From Nocardia iowensis (GTDB taxonomy: Bacteria > Actinomycetota > Actinomycetes > Mycobacteriales > Mycobacteriaceae): a stretch of DNA of 64,000 nucleotides. The stretch is taken from positions 5,642,001 to 5,706,000 of the forward strand of contig NZ_CP078145.1 in NCBI RefSeq assembly GCF_019222765.1, written 5' to 3'. The notes beneath the pieces are model-generated. The model searched no databases. It was not told where the DNA came from and saw only the letters and a list, made by a program, of their open reading frames with translations. The position numbers and the translations under genes are program-made. Below are positions 9,880-19,139 of this stretch, piece by piece; position 1 is the stretch's first letter; each line of letters starts with the position of its first letter.

Positions 9880-9917
9880 GGCGACCGATACCCGAACGGT
9901 CCCCGGGTCCGGTCGCC
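9880..9917 (-). terminator. Candidate pafA terminator
   Basis: A perfect 8-bp inverted repeat (GGCGACCG ... CGGTCGCC) with arms at 9880-9887 and 9910-9917 lies 6 nt after the pafA stop codon. The 22-nt loop is itself rich in complementary G/C runs. There is no U-tract. Confidence 0.45.
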
Positions 9918-9922
9918 CCGTT

Positions 9923-11281
9923 CTACATGGAGGCGATGAGACGATCCACGCGCTCGTCGACCGAGCGGAACGGGTCCTTGCACAGGACCGTGCGCTGCGC
10001 CTGGTCGTTCAGCTTCAGGTGCACCCAGTCGACGGTGAAGTCGCGACCGGCCTCCTGGGCGGCGGTGATGAAGTCGCCGCGCAGCTTGGCCCTGGTGGTC
10101 TGCGGCGGGGTGTCGACCGCGGCGTCCACGGCCTCGTCCTCGGTGATCCGCTTGGCCAAGCCCTTGCGCTGCAGCAGGTCGAAGACGCCGCGGCCGCGCT
10201 TGATGTCGTGGTAGGCGAGGTCGAGCTGGGCGATTTTCGGGTCGGACAGCTCCATGCTGTAGCGGTCCTGGTAGCGCTGGAACAGCTTGCGCTTGATCAC
10301 CCAGTCGATTTCGGTGTCGACCTTGGCGAAGTCCTGTGCCTCCACCGCGTCCAGGGTGCGGCCCCACAGGTCGACGACCTGGTCGATCTGTGGATCCCGG
10401 TCCCGGTTGCGCAGGTGTTCGACGGCGCGGGCGTAGTACTCGCGCTGGATGTCGAGGGCGCTGGCCTGCCTGCCACCGGCGAGACGCACCGGACGACGAC
10501 CGGTCAAATCGTGACTGACCTCGCGAATGGCACGAATCGGATTGTCAAGGGCGAAGTCCCGGAACGAGACGCCCGCCTCGATCATCTCCAGCACCAGCGC
10601 GGCGGTGCCCACCTTGAGCATGGTGGTCGGCTCGGCCATGTTCGAGTCGCCGACGATGACGTGTAGGCGGCGGTACTTCTCCGCGTCCGCGTGCGGCTCG
10701 TCGCGGGTGTTGATGATCGGCCGGGAACGCGTGGTCGCGGACGAGACGCCCTCCCAGATGTGCTCGGCGCGCTGCGACAGGCAGAAGGTGGCCGCCTTCG
10801 GCGTCTGCAGGATCTTGCCCGCACCGCAGATCAGCTGACGGGTCACCAGGAACGGCAGCAGCACATCGGAAATCCTGGAGAATTCCCCGGCCCGGACCAC
10901 GAGGAAGTTCTCGTGGCAGCCGTAGGAGTTGCCCGCGGAGTCGGTATTGTTCTTGAACAGGTAGATGTCGCCGCCGATGCCTTCTTCGGCGAGGCGCTGC
11001 TCGGCGTCGATCAGCAGCTCTTCGAGGACCCGCTCGCCCGCTCGGTCGTGGGTCACCAATTGGTGCAGGCTGTCGCATTCGGCGGTCGCGTACTCCGGGT
11101 GCGACCCGACATCGAGGTAGAGCCGAGCACCGTTGCGGAGGAACACGTTCGAGCTACGGCCCCAGGACACCACCCGGCGGAACAGATACCGGGCCACCTC
11201 GTCGGGGGACAGCCGACGGTGACCGTGGAAGGTGCATGTCACACCGAACTCGGTCTCGATTCCCATGATTCGTCGCTGCAC
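9923..11281 (-). CDS. pafA: Pup-protein ligase PafA
   Basis: PafA attaches the C-terminal glutamate of Pup to lysines of target proteins with ATP, marking them for the proteasome. The protein is 452 residues, the length of the mycobacterial enzyme, and has the glutamine synthetase-like Mg-ATP motif MGIETEFG, the [17 protein letters not shown] segment and the [17 protein letters not shown] segment. The GTG at 11281 gives the conserved [13 protein letters not shown] start; a TAATGT hexamer 7 nt upstream suggests a leaderless mRNA. It is transcribed separately from prcA, with a strong hairpin in the 310-bp gap between them. Confidence 0.98.
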   Translation of the reverse strand: MQRRIMGIETEFGVTCTFHGHRRLSPDEVARYLFRRVVSWGRSSNVFLRNGARLYLDVGSHPEYATAECDSLHQLVTHDRAGERVLEELLIDAEQRLAEEGIGGDIYLFKNNTDSAGNSYGCHENFLVVRAGEFSRISDVLLPFLVTRQLICGAGKILQTPKAATFCLSQRAEHIWEGVSSATTRSRPIINTRDEPHADAEKYRRLHVIVGDSNMAEPTTMLKVGTAALVLEMIEAGVSFRDFALDNPIRAIREVSHDLTGRRPVRLAGGRQASALDIQREYYARAVEHLRNRDRDPQIDQVVDLWGRTLDAVEAQDFAKVDTEIDWVIKRKLFQRYQDRYSMELSDPKIAQLDLAYHDIKRGRGVFDLLQRKGLAKRITEDEAVDAAVDTPPQTTRAKLRGDFITAAQEAGRDFTVDWVHLKLNDQAQRTVLCKDPFRSVDERVDRLIASM

Positions 11282-11288
11282 ACCATCG

Positions 11289-11294
11289 ACATTA
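11289..11294 (-). promoter_or_regulatory. Leaderless -10 element for pafA
   Basis: TAATGT on the minus strand lies 7 nt upstream of the pafA GTG and fits the actinobacterial -10 consensus. No clear -35 box is visible at the usual distance. Confidence 0.45.
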
Positions 11295-11530
11295 CAGCCA
11301 TGTCATGCAAGCGCGTGGGGCTGCGGACAACGAGAACGCATACGTCTTCACAACGATTCGGCCCGGTTTGCCCTATTCCCTGCAGCTCCCGCCACCCCTG
11401 GACACCATTTCACCCCCGACGCGACGGGCAGGCGGGACCATCGACGAAGCCGCGGAAATTCTTGTCGACCCTGATCAACGTGTCCGATCCGGTGCGCCCG
11501 GTGCCACGGGTGCTCGCGGCGGACAGAGTT

Positions 11531-11575
11531 CGGGCCCGGATACGGGCGGCCGTAGCACGCCCCTATCCGGGCCCG
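11531..11575 (-). terminator. Strong hairpin ending the pup-prcB-prcA operon
   Basis: A perfect 12-bp stem (CGGGCCCGGATA at 11531-11542 with its complement at 11564-11575) continues after one C-C mismatch into a further 5 bp (GGGCG/CGCCC) and a 9-nt loop. It starts 17 nt after the prcA stop codon. The remaining 310-bp interval up to pafA (11282-11591) shows no open frame with this genome's codon use. Confidence 0.75.
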
Positions 11576-11591
11576 GACTTCTCGATGATGG

Positions 11592-12362
11592 TTACTCCGC
11601 CTCCGGAGTTTCCTCCGCTGCGGGTTCCGCGGCCTTGGCCTTGCCCTTCTTGGCCGGGCTCAGCAACTGCTCCAGCGCGGAGTTGGTGACCCGCCGGAAG
11701 GCCCGTCGCGGCCGCGCCTGCTCCAGCGCGGCGACCTCGAGCGAGCTGACGCCGAGCACCCGCTTTTCCTTCTCCGCGCCCTCGGGGACGCCCGCCTGCA
11801 GCGCCTCCACCGCGACCTTGATCGCGGCGGCCAGATCCAGGCCCGGCCGGTAGGACGCCTTCAGCGCGGTGAGGATCGGCTCGGTCGTGCCGCCCATCAC
11901 CACGTATTCGCGCTCGTCCACGATGGACCCGTCGAAGGTGATCCGGTACAGCACCGACGTCGGCTGCTGCTCCGGGTAGCCCACCTCCGCCACACAGATC
12001 TCCACCTCGTAGGGCTTGAGCTGATCGGTGAAGATCGAACCGAGCACCTGGGCGTAGGCGTTGGCCAGTGCACGGCCGGTCACGTCGCGGCGGTCGTACT
12101 GGTAACCGCGAATGTCGGCCTGCAGGATCCCGCTGCGGCGCAGATTCTCGAACTCGTTGTACTTGCCGACCGCGGCGAACCCGACCCGGTCGTAGAGCTC
12201 ACTCACCTTGTGCAGCGTCGCGGACGGGTTCTCCGCGACGAACAGCACACCCTTGTCGTACACCAGAACCACGACGCTGCGACCTCGACCGATGCCCTTG
12301 CGGGCGAGCTCGGTCTTGTCGCGCATGATCTGCTCGGCCGACGCGTAGTACGGCAGTGTCAT
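11592..12362 (-). CDS. prcA: Proteasome subunit alpha
   Basis: This 256-residue protein is the alpha subunit of the 20S proteasome, which forms the outer heptameric rings and the gated entry pore. It starts [31 protein letters not shown], the typical N-terminal gate and helix, and has a Glu/Ala-rich C-terminal tail as in other actinobacteria. The gene overlaps prcB by 4 bp (ATGA), giving equal coupled synthesis. It has no catalytic threonine, as expected for alpha. Confidence 0.97.
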   Translation of the reverse strand: MTLPYYASAEQIMRDKTELARKGIGRGRSVVVLVYDKGVLFVAENPSATLHKVSELYDRVGFAAVGKYNEFENLRRSGILQADIRGYQYDRRDVTGRALANAYAQVLGSIFTDQLKPYEVEICVAEVGYPEQQPTSVLYRITFDGSIVDEREYVVMGGTTEPILTALKASYRPGLDLAAAIKVAVEALQAGVPEGAEKEKRVLGVSSLEVAALEQARPRRAFRRVTNSALEQLLSPAKKGKAKAAEPAAEETPEAE

Positions 12363-13219
12363 GCGCGGGCACTCCCTTCCTCGGCCGCCTCGCGATCGGC
12401 GACGATCCCACGGGCGATCGCCTCGAGCCGGTCCTCGGTCACCTCGACCGCACCTTCCTCATCGATCACGATCGCCGTCGGGTAGATCCCGCGCAGCAGA
12501 TCGGGGCCGCCCGTCGCGGTGTCGTCGTCGGCCGCGTCGAACAGCGACTCGACGGCGACGCGCAACGCGCGCTCCTGATCGATTCCCTTGCTGTACAGCT
12601 TCTTCAGCGATCCCTTGGCGAAGACCGAACCCGATCCCACCGCGGCGTAACCGAACCGCTCCTCGCTGCGTCCACCCACTACGTCATACGACACGATGCG
12701 GCCGACCTTGTCCGGATCGGTGGCATTCAGGTCGTAACCGACCAGAATCGGCACCACCGCCAGACCCTGCAGGGCCGCGGGCAAGTTCTCGCGCACCATC
12801 TTCGACAGCTTGTTGGACTTACCGTCGAAGGTCAGTGGCACGCCCTCGAGCTTCTCGTAATGCTCCAGCTCCACCGCGAAGATCCGCACCATCTCGACGG
12901 CCATACCCGCGGTGCCTGCGATGCCCGCCGCGGAGTAGCTGTCGGTGATGTAGACCTTCTCGATGTCCCTGCTGGCCAACAGGTTTCCCTGAGTGGCCCG
13001 CCGGTCACCCGCGATGAGCACGCCGCCGCGGTAGCTGATCGCGACGATGGTGGTGCCATGCGGCGCGACATCCTTAGCACTGGTGGCGCTCAAACCCGCG
13101 CCATCAATCGGTCCGAACTTGTTGCCGGGCAACATGTCCGGAGCGTGCATGCGGAGATATTCGGAGAAGGACGAGAGGGCGTACCCCAAGTGGAGACGCG
13201 AGGGGTCACCTACTGTCAC
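12359..13219 (-). CDS. prcB: Proteasome subunit beta (with propeptide)
   Basis: This 286-residue precursor is the catalytic subunit of the 20S core. Cleavage of the propeptide between Gly55 and Thr56 ([13 protein letters not shown]) would expose the N-terminal threonine nucleophile; Asp and Lys partners are in the following AGDRRAT segment and strand. The protein degrades Pup-tagged substrates delivered by the Mpa/ARC ATPase, whose gene is not in this window. Stop and start codons overlap those of pup (upstream) and prcA (downstream) by 4 bp each. Confidence 0.97.
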   Translation of the reverse strand: MTVGDPSRLHLGYALSSFSEYLRMHAPDMLPGNKFGPIDGAGLSATSAKDVAPHGTTIVAISYRGGVLIAGDRRATQGNLLASRDIEKVYITDSYSAAGIAGTAGMAVEMVRIFAVELEHYEKLEGVPLTFDGKSNKLSKMVRENLPAALQGLAVVPILVGYDLNATDPDKVGRIVSYDVVGGRSEERFGYAAVGSGSVFAKGSLKKLYSKGIDQERALRVAVESLFDAADDDTATGGPDLLRGIYPTAIVIDEEGAVEVTEDRLEAIARGIVADREAAEEGSARA

Positions 13220-13410
13220 TGGCCGCCTTTCTGAACGTACGCACGGACGAAGTCTTCGGCGTTCTCCTCGAGCACATCATCGATCTCGTCGAGCAGGTCG
13301 TCGGTCTCCTCCGCCAGCTTTTCGCGGCGCTCCTGACCGGCGGCGTCTACGCCGTCCGGACCCTCATCCTCGTCGCCGCCCCCGGCGCGCTTGGTCTGCT
13401 CTTGTGCCAT
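13216..13410 (-). CDS. pup: Prokaryotic ubiquitin-like protein Pup
   Basis: This 64-residue acidic, mostly disordered protein is the tag attached by PafA. The C-terminus is Gly-Gly-Gln, so Dop must deamidate it to Glu before ligation. The central coiled-coil region ([21 protein letters not shown]) matches the Mpa-binding segment. GGAGG is 9 nt before the ATG. pup, prcB and prcA are joined by 4-bp overlaps and form one operon. Confidence 0.98.
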   Translation of the reverse strand: MAQEQTKRAGGGDEDEGPDGVDAAGQERREKLAEETDDLLDEIDDVLEENAEDFVRAYVQKGGQ

Positions 13411-13599
13411 GGCAGCCGACCTCCTCTGTCCTCATCATGACCGGAGCTCAATTCTGAGCACGGCCCCGATCATGAGCAATGTCCGTGCTCGTTCTTCAAC
13501 ACTACCCAGCCGAACCGACCCGATGAGGTATTCCGTGCCGATGTGGACTGTGTTGAGATCTGCAGCGCCTACGGCGCTGCGTGTTCGCGGCCCCTTTAT

Positions 13600-13666
13600 G
13601 GCTCGCGTCCGAGCGGCCGCGACTTGCGACTTCGTCGCTTGCGCTGCGGCCACTCGGACGCGAGCC
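13600..13666 (-). terminator. Large hairpin pair between dop and pup
   Basis: Arms at 13600-13620 and 13646-13666 pair at 20 of 21 positions; the 25-nt loop holds a smaller GCGAC/GTCGC hairpin. A second perfect 8-bp hairpin (GCAGCGCC with 3-nt loop) lies at 13562-13580. Together they fill much of the 314-bp gap between the dop stop and the pup start, consistent with termination of dop transcription before a separate pup promoter. I see no convincing -35/-10 pair for pup in 13411-13560. Confidence 0.55.
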
Positions 13667-13724
13667 GGGCCACGAACGGCGCTCGAAAGCCTCGCGCGTG
13701 GTGGCCGAGCTGTGACGGACGTCG

Positions 13725-15224
13725 CTAGGTTGTGAGCTGTTCCACAAGATCGGCGGCCGAGGTCACGCCGTCCAGCAGCTTGCCGACGTGCGCCTTTGTC
13801 CCCCGGCGCGGCTCCAGCGTCGGGATCCGGACCAGCGAATCGCCGCCAAGATCGAAGATCACCGAATCCCAGCTCGCCGCCGCGATATCGGCGCCGAACC
13901 GACGCAGGCATTCCCCGCGGAAGTAGGCGCGAGTGTCGGTGGGCGGGTTGGTCATCGCGTCGAGCACCTGCTGCTCGCTGACGAGCCGCTTCATCGAGCC
14001 GCGGGCGACCAGGCGGTTGTACAGGCCCTTGTCCAGGCGCACGTCGGAGTACTGCAGGTCCATCAGGTGCAGCTTGGGCGCCGCCCAGCTCAGCCCCTCA
14101 CGCTGGCGCATGCCCTCGAGCAGGCGCAGCTTGGCCGGCCAGTCGAGCAGGCTCGCGCACTCCATCGGGTCGCGCTCGAGCAGGTCGAGCACCATGGCCC
14201 AGTTCTCGATGATGTCCGCGACGCGCTTGTCGTCGTTGCCGGTGCGGTCAACGAACTTGATCACCCGGTCCAGGTACATCCGCTGCAGTGCCAGGCCGGT
14301 CAGCTCACGGCCGTCGGTGAGCGCGACGGTGGCGCGCAGCGTCGGGTCGTGGCTGATCGTGTGCACGGCGGTGACCGGGCGGGCCAGCTGCAGGTCGGAC
14401 AGGTCCTCGCCCGCCTCGATCAGGTCGAGCACCAGCGCTGTGGTGCCTACCTTGAGGTAGGTGGACATCTCGGCCAGGTTGGCGTCGCCGATGATGACGT
14501 GCAGCCTGCGGTATTTGTCCGCGTCGGCGTGCGGCTCGTCGCGGGTGTTGATGATGCCGCGCTTGAGGGTGGTCTCCAGCCCGACCTCGACCTCGATGTA
14601 GTCGGCGCGCTGGGACAGCTGGAACCCGGCGTGGTCGCCGGACTGGCCGATGCCGACCCGGCCGGAACCGGTGATCACCTGGCGTGACACGAAGAACGGC
14701 GTGAGGCCGAGGATGATCTGGTTGAACGGGGTGTCGCGGCTCATCAGGTAGTTCTCGTGGGTGCCGTAGGAGGCGCCCTTGCCGTCGACGTTGTTCTTGT
14801 ACAGCTGCAGCCGCGGGGCGCCGGGCACACTCGACGCGTGCCGCGCGGCGGCCTCCATCACCCGCTCCCCCGCCTTGTCCCAGATCACCGCGTCCAGCGG
14901 ATCGGTGACCTCGGGGGCGGAGTACTCGGGGTGGGCGTGGTCGACGTACAGGCGGGCGCCATTGGTGAGGATCATGTTGGCCGCGCCGACCTCGTCGGCA
15001 TCGATCACGGGCGCGGGGCCGTTCATCCGGCTCAGGTCGAAACCGCGCGCGTCGCGCAGCGGCGACTCCACCTCGTAGTCCCAGCGGGTGCGTTTCGCGC
15101 GCGGCACACCCTCGGCGGCGGCGTAGGCGAGGACGGCCTGCGTTGAGGTGAGGATCGGGTTGGCCGACGGCTCGGTTGGGGTCGAAATGCCGTACTCGAC
15201 CTCGATTCCGATGATGCGCTGCAT
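13725..15224 (-). CDS. dop: Pup deamidase/depupylase Dop
   Basis: Dop converts the C-terminal Gln of Pup to Glu and also removes Pup from tagged proteins. The protein is 499 residues and homologous to PafA, with the N-terminal [13 protein letters not shown]g-ATP motif, [19 protein letters not shown] and [19 protein letters not shown]. It contains the extra N-terminal loop ([19 protein letters not shown]) that distinguishes Dop from PafA. A TAGGCT hexamer 6 nt before the ATG suggests a leaderless mRNA. Confidence 0.97.
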   Translation of the reverse strand: MQRIIGIEVEYGISTPTEPSANPILTSTQAVLAYAAAEGVPRAKRTRWDYEVESPLRDARGFDLSRMNGPAPVIDADEVGAANMILTNGARLYVDHAHPEYSAPEVTDPLDAVIWDKAGERVMEAAARHASSVPGAPRLQLYKNNVDGKGASYGTHENYLMSRDTPFNQIILGLTPFFVSRQVITGSGRVGIGQSGDHAGFQLSQRADYIEVEVGLETTLKRGIINTRDEPHADADKYRRLHVIIGDANLAEMSTYLKVGTTALVLDLIEAGEDLSDLQLARPVTAVHTISHDPTLRATVALTDGRELTGLALQRMYLDRVIKFVDRTGNDDKRVADIIENWAMVLDLLERDPMECASLLDWPAKLRLLEGMRQREGLSWAAPKLHLMDLQYSDVRLDKGLYNRLVARGSMKRLVSEQQVLDAMTNPPTDTRAYFRGECLRRFGADIAAASWDSVIFDLGGDSLVRIPTLEPRRGTKAHVGKLLDGVTSAADLVEQLTT

Positions 15225-15230
15225 AGGTCG

Positions 15231-15236
15231 AGCCTA
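15231..15236 (-). promoter_or_regulatory. Leaderless -10 element for dop
   Basis: TAGGCT on the minus strand, 6 nt from the dop ATG, fits TANNNT. There is no ribosome binding site in the short interval. Confidence 0.45.
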
Positions 15237-15377
15237 ACGGGCACCGCCGGACGAAGTCCGTCCGCAGCCTGCGCCGGGCCGCGCGACGGACGCCGAGCCG
15301 GTGTGGACGTCGATCTCATACCGCAGTGGTACTTCCGGAGGATCTGCCCGAGTGCGGCCACACGCGATAGTCGAGAC

Positions 15378-16592
15378 ATGACCGAATCAATTGCCGAGAC
15401 GCGCGCCGCCGCGGAGCGGCCCGGGGCCGTGAAGGGGGCGGCCCCGGGCGGACGCTCGCGCGTGATCGCGCTGGATGTGCTGCGCGGTATCGCGATTCTC
15501 GGGACCCTCGGCACCAACATCTGGATCATGACCAACCGCGAGGGAATCATCGGCTACATCGATGAACTGAACGGACCGGCAACCGGCTGGATGTGGGCCG
15601 AGCGGGTGTTGCAGCAGTTGGCGCAGGGCAAGTTCCTCGGCCTACTCACCGTCATGTTCGGCATCGGATTGGCGATCCAGCAGGCCTCGGCCCAGCGCGG
15701 CGGGCGGCGCTGGCCCGGCAAGTATCCGATTCGCGCCGGGTTGCTGCTGCTGGACGGTCTGCTGAATTTCGTGTTCATCGCGGAGTTCGATGTGTTGATG
15801 GGGTACGCGGTCACCGGCTTGGTCGTCGCCTTCGTCCTCGCGACAAGTGACCGCGCGCAACGTCGTTGGATGATCGTGATGGCGGGCATCCACGTCGCGG
15901 TGCTGACTGCCATCGCGCTCGCGATGGTGTTCGCGCCGCAGCAGAATTCGAAGCCACGCCCACCGCTCGACCCGAATCCCTTTGCGGATGGGTCGTTCTG
16001 GGATCTCGTGGTGTTCCGCGTGCAGAACGCGGCCCCGTTCCGGGTGGAGACGATCTTCGTGTTCGCCATGTCGGTCGCGCTGTTCCTGCTCGGTGCCAGG
16101 CTGTTCCGGGCCGGTGTCTTCCGGCCCGAGGGCGCGCGGATCCGTAAGTGGCTGATGCTCATCGGCTTCGGCGTCGCGGCGCCGATCGACCTCGTCGCGG
16201 GCGTCGCGGGTGGCGGTGACCTGTTCCTGTTCACCCGTTACGGCACCGCGCCCTTCGTCGCCCTCGGCATTCTCGCCCTGGTCGCCGAGTTCTATCTGCG
16301 CAAGTCGCACGTGGGGTTCCTCGGCCGCAGGCTCACCGAGGTCGGGCGCACCGCGCTCAGCTGCTATATCTTGCAGAACCTGGTGGCGTCGATCTTCTGC
16401 TACGGCTGGGGTTTCGGCCTCGCCGCCCGCTTCTCCGCCGACGCGCGGGTGCCGTTCACCGTCGGCATGTACCTGTTGGTCTCGCTGATCATCGTGACCG
16501 GCGCGCACCTGTGGTTGCGGCGGTTCGAGCGTGGTCCGGTCGAGTGGGCTTGGCATCGGAGCTACCAGGCACTGGCCCGCGAAAAGGCCTGA
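15378..16592 (+). CDS. DUF418 domain-containing membrane protein
   Basis: This 404-residue polytopic protein has the N-terminal signature of the family (SRVIALDVLRGIAILGTLGTN), about eight to ten hydrophobic segments and a C-terminal DUF418 region (FLGRRLTEVGRTALSCYILQNLVAS ... GPVEWAWR-like end, here GPVEWAWHRS). The family resembles acyltransferase-3-like membrane proteins; its function is unknown. The ATG at 15378 is preceded 6 nt upstream by GATAGT, a possible leaderless -10. The gene is divergent from dop. Confidence 0.85.
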   Translation: MTESIAETRAAAERPGAVKGAAPGGRSRVIALDVLRGIAILGTLGTNIWIMTNREGIIGYIDELNGPATGWMWAERVLQQLAQGKFLGLLTVMFGIGLAIQQASAQRGGRRWPGKYPIRAGLLLLDGLLNFVFIAEFDVLMGYAVTGLVVAFVLATSDRAQRRWMIVMAGIHVAVLTAIALAMVFAPQQNSKPRPPLDPNPFADGSFWDLVVFRVQNAAPFRVETIFVFAMSVALFLLGARLFRAGVFRPEGARIRKWLMLIGFGVAAPIDLVAGVAGGGDLFLFTRYGTAPFVALGILALVAEFYLRKSHVGFLGRRLTEVGRTALSCYILQNLVASIFCYGWGFGLAARFSADARVPFTVGMYLLVSLIIVTGAHLWLRRFERGPVEWAWHRSYQALAREKA

Positions 16593-16608
16593 TTCGCCGC
16601 GCCCTCGC

Positions 16609-17370
16609 TCAAAGAGAGTTCGCCGATTGCGCTTTCGTCTCCGCCGGGAGTTCGATGCGATCGATGACCATACCGACATCGAGGTTCGCGACCTGCCCGT
16701 CATCGTCGAACTCGACCGCCCCCGCCACGCCCGAACCGCTGAATTCGAGCAGCCGATAGTCCTCGAGGAACCCGGTGACCAGGCCCCGCCTGCTCAAATA
16801 GCTCTGCACGGCGCGTCGATGGTCGGCCAGCGGCAATGCGTTGATGCCATGCGCGAGAACCCGGGCAAGGCCTGCCGCGGTAGGCGGTGGTAGCAGAAAG
16901 GCCGGATGTTCGACCAGGAACGCCACGCAGGTGCCGTCGGTGACACCGCAGTACGAACTCCAATGCCCGGAAATCACTTTCGCGGCGTCCGCCAGCAGGC
17001 CCGCCACCTGATGCGGTTCCGGTGCGGCGCGCCCGAGCGCGACGGGTAGCTCCGCGACGGACAATTCGGCGACGCCGTAGCGGAAGCCGAACTCGCGCAC
17101 CATCTGCGCGACCGCGATCAGCGGCGGCGCGAAGCCCCAGGGATTCGCCCAGGCCCACAGCCACGACTCGGCGTCGGCCGTGCCAAGTAGGTGAAAGTCC
17201 GTGCACACGAATGTGTGCTCGGCACCGATGAATTCGAGCCGACGCTCCTCCATGTCGGCCTGCCACCGGTGCGTACCCAGCACTTCTTCGACGTGTAGGC
17301 GGTGCTCGAGCGACAGCAACCCCGCGTCGTCGAGCAGCCTCGTCAAGGGCACAGGTTCGGACACCGGCAT
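16609..17370 (-). CDS. DUF6882 family protein
   Basis: This 253-residue soluble protein contains WLWAWANPWGF and GVTDGTCVAFLVEHPAF segments characteristic of the DUF6882 family; no catalytic motif is visible. The ATG at 17370 is the first start that fits; upstream the same frame only runs antiphase through the tetR gene. It converges on the DUF418 gene with a 16-bp gap. Function is unknown. Confidence 0.75.
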   Translation of the reverse strand: MPVSEPVPLTRLLDDAGLLSLEHRLHVEEVLGTHRWQADMEERRLEFIGAEHTFVCTDFHLLGTADAESWLWAWANPWGFAPPLIAVAQMVREFGFRYGVAELSVAELPVALGRAAPEPHQVAGLLADAAKVISGHWSSYCGVTDGTCVAFLVEHPAFLLPPPTAAGLARVLAHGINALPLADHRRAVQSYLSRRGLVTGFLEDYRLLEFSGSGVAGAVEFDDDGQVANLDVGMVIDRIELPAETKAQSANSL

Positions 17371-17429
17371 AGCGTAGTCAACGCTCGCGCACGGCCGGCT
17401 ACCCGACGCGCGGCTGTCGAGTAGTCGAA

Positions 17430-18140
17430 TTACTTGACGCGCAGTGCTTCCGGACGGGCCAGCAGATCGCCGACGATCACGTCGCGCTCCAGGGGAACGC
17501 CGAGGCTGCGGGCATTGCCCTCGAAGAGCGCGAGGACCGATTCGGTGAGGATGCCTTCGACCTGGTCGGAGGAGAGCGTGGTGGCCGGGTCGGCGCGCCA
17601 GCTGTTCACCACGCCGTCGACGAAGCCGATGATGCCGAAGGCCATCGGCCGGGCGCGTCCGGGGTCGATGCCGAAGCGGGACAACCAGATGGCGAACAGG
17701 TCGGCCAGCCGGCCGCCGATGCGGTCCCTGGCACCGGCCAGCGATGAATCGCCCTGGGGCGCGGCACCGCCGATGAAGCGGTGCAGGTTCGGGTGGCGCT
17801 CGACCCATCGGACGTAGGTGCCGACGGCGCCGCGCACGGCATCGCGGACGGTGCCGTCGGGATGCAGCGTCGGCATGATCTGCGCCAGCAGGGATTCCAG
17901 GATCTGGCGCCGGATCTGCTCGTCGAGGTCGGTGCGGCCGTCGAAGTGGCGGTACACGACTGGGCGGGGCAGCTTCAGCTGGTCGGCGATCTGCTGCACC
18001 GACACCTCGACGCCGTGCTCCTCGATGACGGTGATCGCGGCGTCGATCACGTCGGCGCGACGCTGTGCCTTGTGGCCGATCCAGCGGGTGGCACGGCCGT
18101 CGGTGGCGGGAGGCTCGAGGTTTCCGCTGGTCGTGGTCAC
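17430..18140 (-). CDS. TetR/AcrR family regulator of the divergent oxygenase pair
   Basis: This 236-residue protein has an N-terminal TetR-type HTH (VSVQQIADQLKLPRPVVYRHFDGRTDL) and a large helical ligand-binding domain. The GTG at 18140 leaves a short N-terminal extension before the HTH. It is divergent from the diiron oxygenase/monooxygenase pair with only 99 bp between them, so it probably represses that pair and itself; the inducer is unknown. Confidence 0.88.
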   Translation of the reverse strand: MTTTSGNLEPPATDGRATRWIGHKAQRRADVIDAAITVIEEHGVEVSVQQIADQLKLPRPVVYRHFDGRTDLDEQIRRQILESLLAQIMPTLHPDGTVRDAVRGAVGTYVRWVERHPNLHRFIGGAAPQGDSSLAGARDRIGGRLADLFAIWLSRFGIDPGRARPMAFGIIGFVDGVVNSWRADPATTLSSDQVEGILTESVLALFEGNARSLGVPLERDVIVGDLLARPEALRVK

Positions 18141-18164
18141 AGAATCACGATACTCGCACAACGG

Positions 18165-18193
18165 TTGACTGCGACACCCTGTCTCACTAATCT
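18165..18193 (+). promoter_or_regulatory. Sigma-A-type promoter of the diiron oxygenase operon
   Basis: TTGACT at 18165-18170 and TAATCT at 18188-18193 are separated by exactly 17 nt, a near-consensus housekeeping promoter. Transcription would start near 18200, about 40 nt before the ATG at 18240. Confidence 0.75.
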
Positions 18194-18219
18194 GACTGTG
18201 ACAGCTTGTATCGGTTAGT
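18186..18219. promoter_or_regulatory. Candidate TetR operator
   Basis: An inverted repeat (ACTAATC ... GGTTAGT, 6 of 7 pairs, 20-nt spacer) overlaps the -10 box of the oxygenase promoter and lies between the divergent tetR and oxygenase genes. This is where a repressor would be expected; assignment is by position only. Confidence 0.35.
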
Positions 18220-18239
18220 CGACATGTTGGAGAGCAGTC

Positions 18240-19139
18240 ATGGGCAACGACGCCGCACTGATCCCGCAAGAGTCCTTCGCGCAGCGCCTGCTGACCGGAT
18301 CGGTCAAGAAGTCCTACGACCCGGTGGTCGACATGGACTGGGACGCACCGCTCGACCCGGACAAACTCTTCCTCCCCGCGGAGGTCGTTTCGCTGTACGG
18401 CACCGACCTGTGGGAGTCGATGACCCCGCAGCAGCGCCGCGAACTGTCCCGGCAGGAACTGGCGAACGTCCTGTCCGTCGGCATCTGGTTCGAGAACCTG
18501 CTCAACCGGCTGCTGCTGCGCGAACTGCTGGCCGACGACCCGACCACCCGGCATTCGCACTACACCCTCGTCGAAATGGGTGACGAGTGCAGGCACATGA
18601 TGATGTTCGGCAAGCTGATCGATCGCATCGAGGCGCGTCCGTACTGGCCGCGCCGCACGGGCAGACTGGTGATCGGCGTGCTGCCGCTCTTCTTGCGCGG
18701 CTCCATGACCTGGGTCGGCGCGCTGGTCGGCGAGGAGATTTTCGACGCGATCCAGCGGCGCACCCTGGACGACCCGGAGTTGCAGCCCTTGGTTTCTCGG
18801 GCGATGCGCATTCACGTCACCGAGGAGGCGCGCCATATCGGTTTCGCCCGTGACGCGCTGGCCCGGCGGGTGCCCACCATGTCGCGGGCCGAACTCGCCT
18901 ACACCAGACTGTGTGTCGCGATCGCCGCCCCGCTGTTCGTCTACCTGCTGACCAACCGGCACATGTACACCCGCGCCGGTTTGGACGGGCGCGCCGCCCG
19001 GCGGATCGCGACCAACAACCCGGACGCCAAGAAGGCACTGGGCATCGGCGCCGCGAATCTCGGCGTGTTCCTGCAGAAGCAGGGTCTCATCGGGCCGATC
19101 GGCGAGTGGATCTGGCGGCGGCGGGGACTGCTCGCATGA
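18240..19139 (+). CDS. AurF-like diiron oxygenase
   Basis: This 299-residue helical protein has two ExxH-type metal motifs, ECRH (in VEMGDECRHMMMF) and EARH (in HVTEEARHIGF), with further Glu ligands in the preceding helices. This is the pattern of the AurF/p-aminobenzoate N-oxygenase-like ferritin-fold oxygenases. Characterised members oxidise arylamines to nitro compounds, but most actinobacterial members have unknown substrates. GGAGAG lies 5 nt before the ATG. The stop overlaps the next gene's ATG by 4 bp, so the two are coupled. Confidence 0.85.
   Translation: MGNDAALIPQESFAQRLLTGSVKKSYDPVVDMDWDAPLDPDKLFLPAEVVSLYGTDLWESMTPQQRRELSRQELANVLSVGIWFENLLNRLLLRELLADDPTTRHSHYTLVEMGDECRHMMMFGKLIDRIEARPYWPRRTGRLVIGVLPLFLRGSMTWVGALVGEEIFDAIQRRTLDDPELQPLVSRAMRIHVTEEARHIGFARDALARRVPTMSRAELAYTRLCVAIAAPLFVYLLTNRHMYTRAGLDGRAARRIATNNPDAKKALGIGAANLGVFLQKQGLIGPIGEWIWRRRGLLA

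Noticed and set aside
13435..13911. A 158-codon minus-strand frame through the dop-pup gap
   Set aside because: It overlaps the 3' end of dop in another frame and runs through both hairpins; no homology-like pattern or ribosome binding site.
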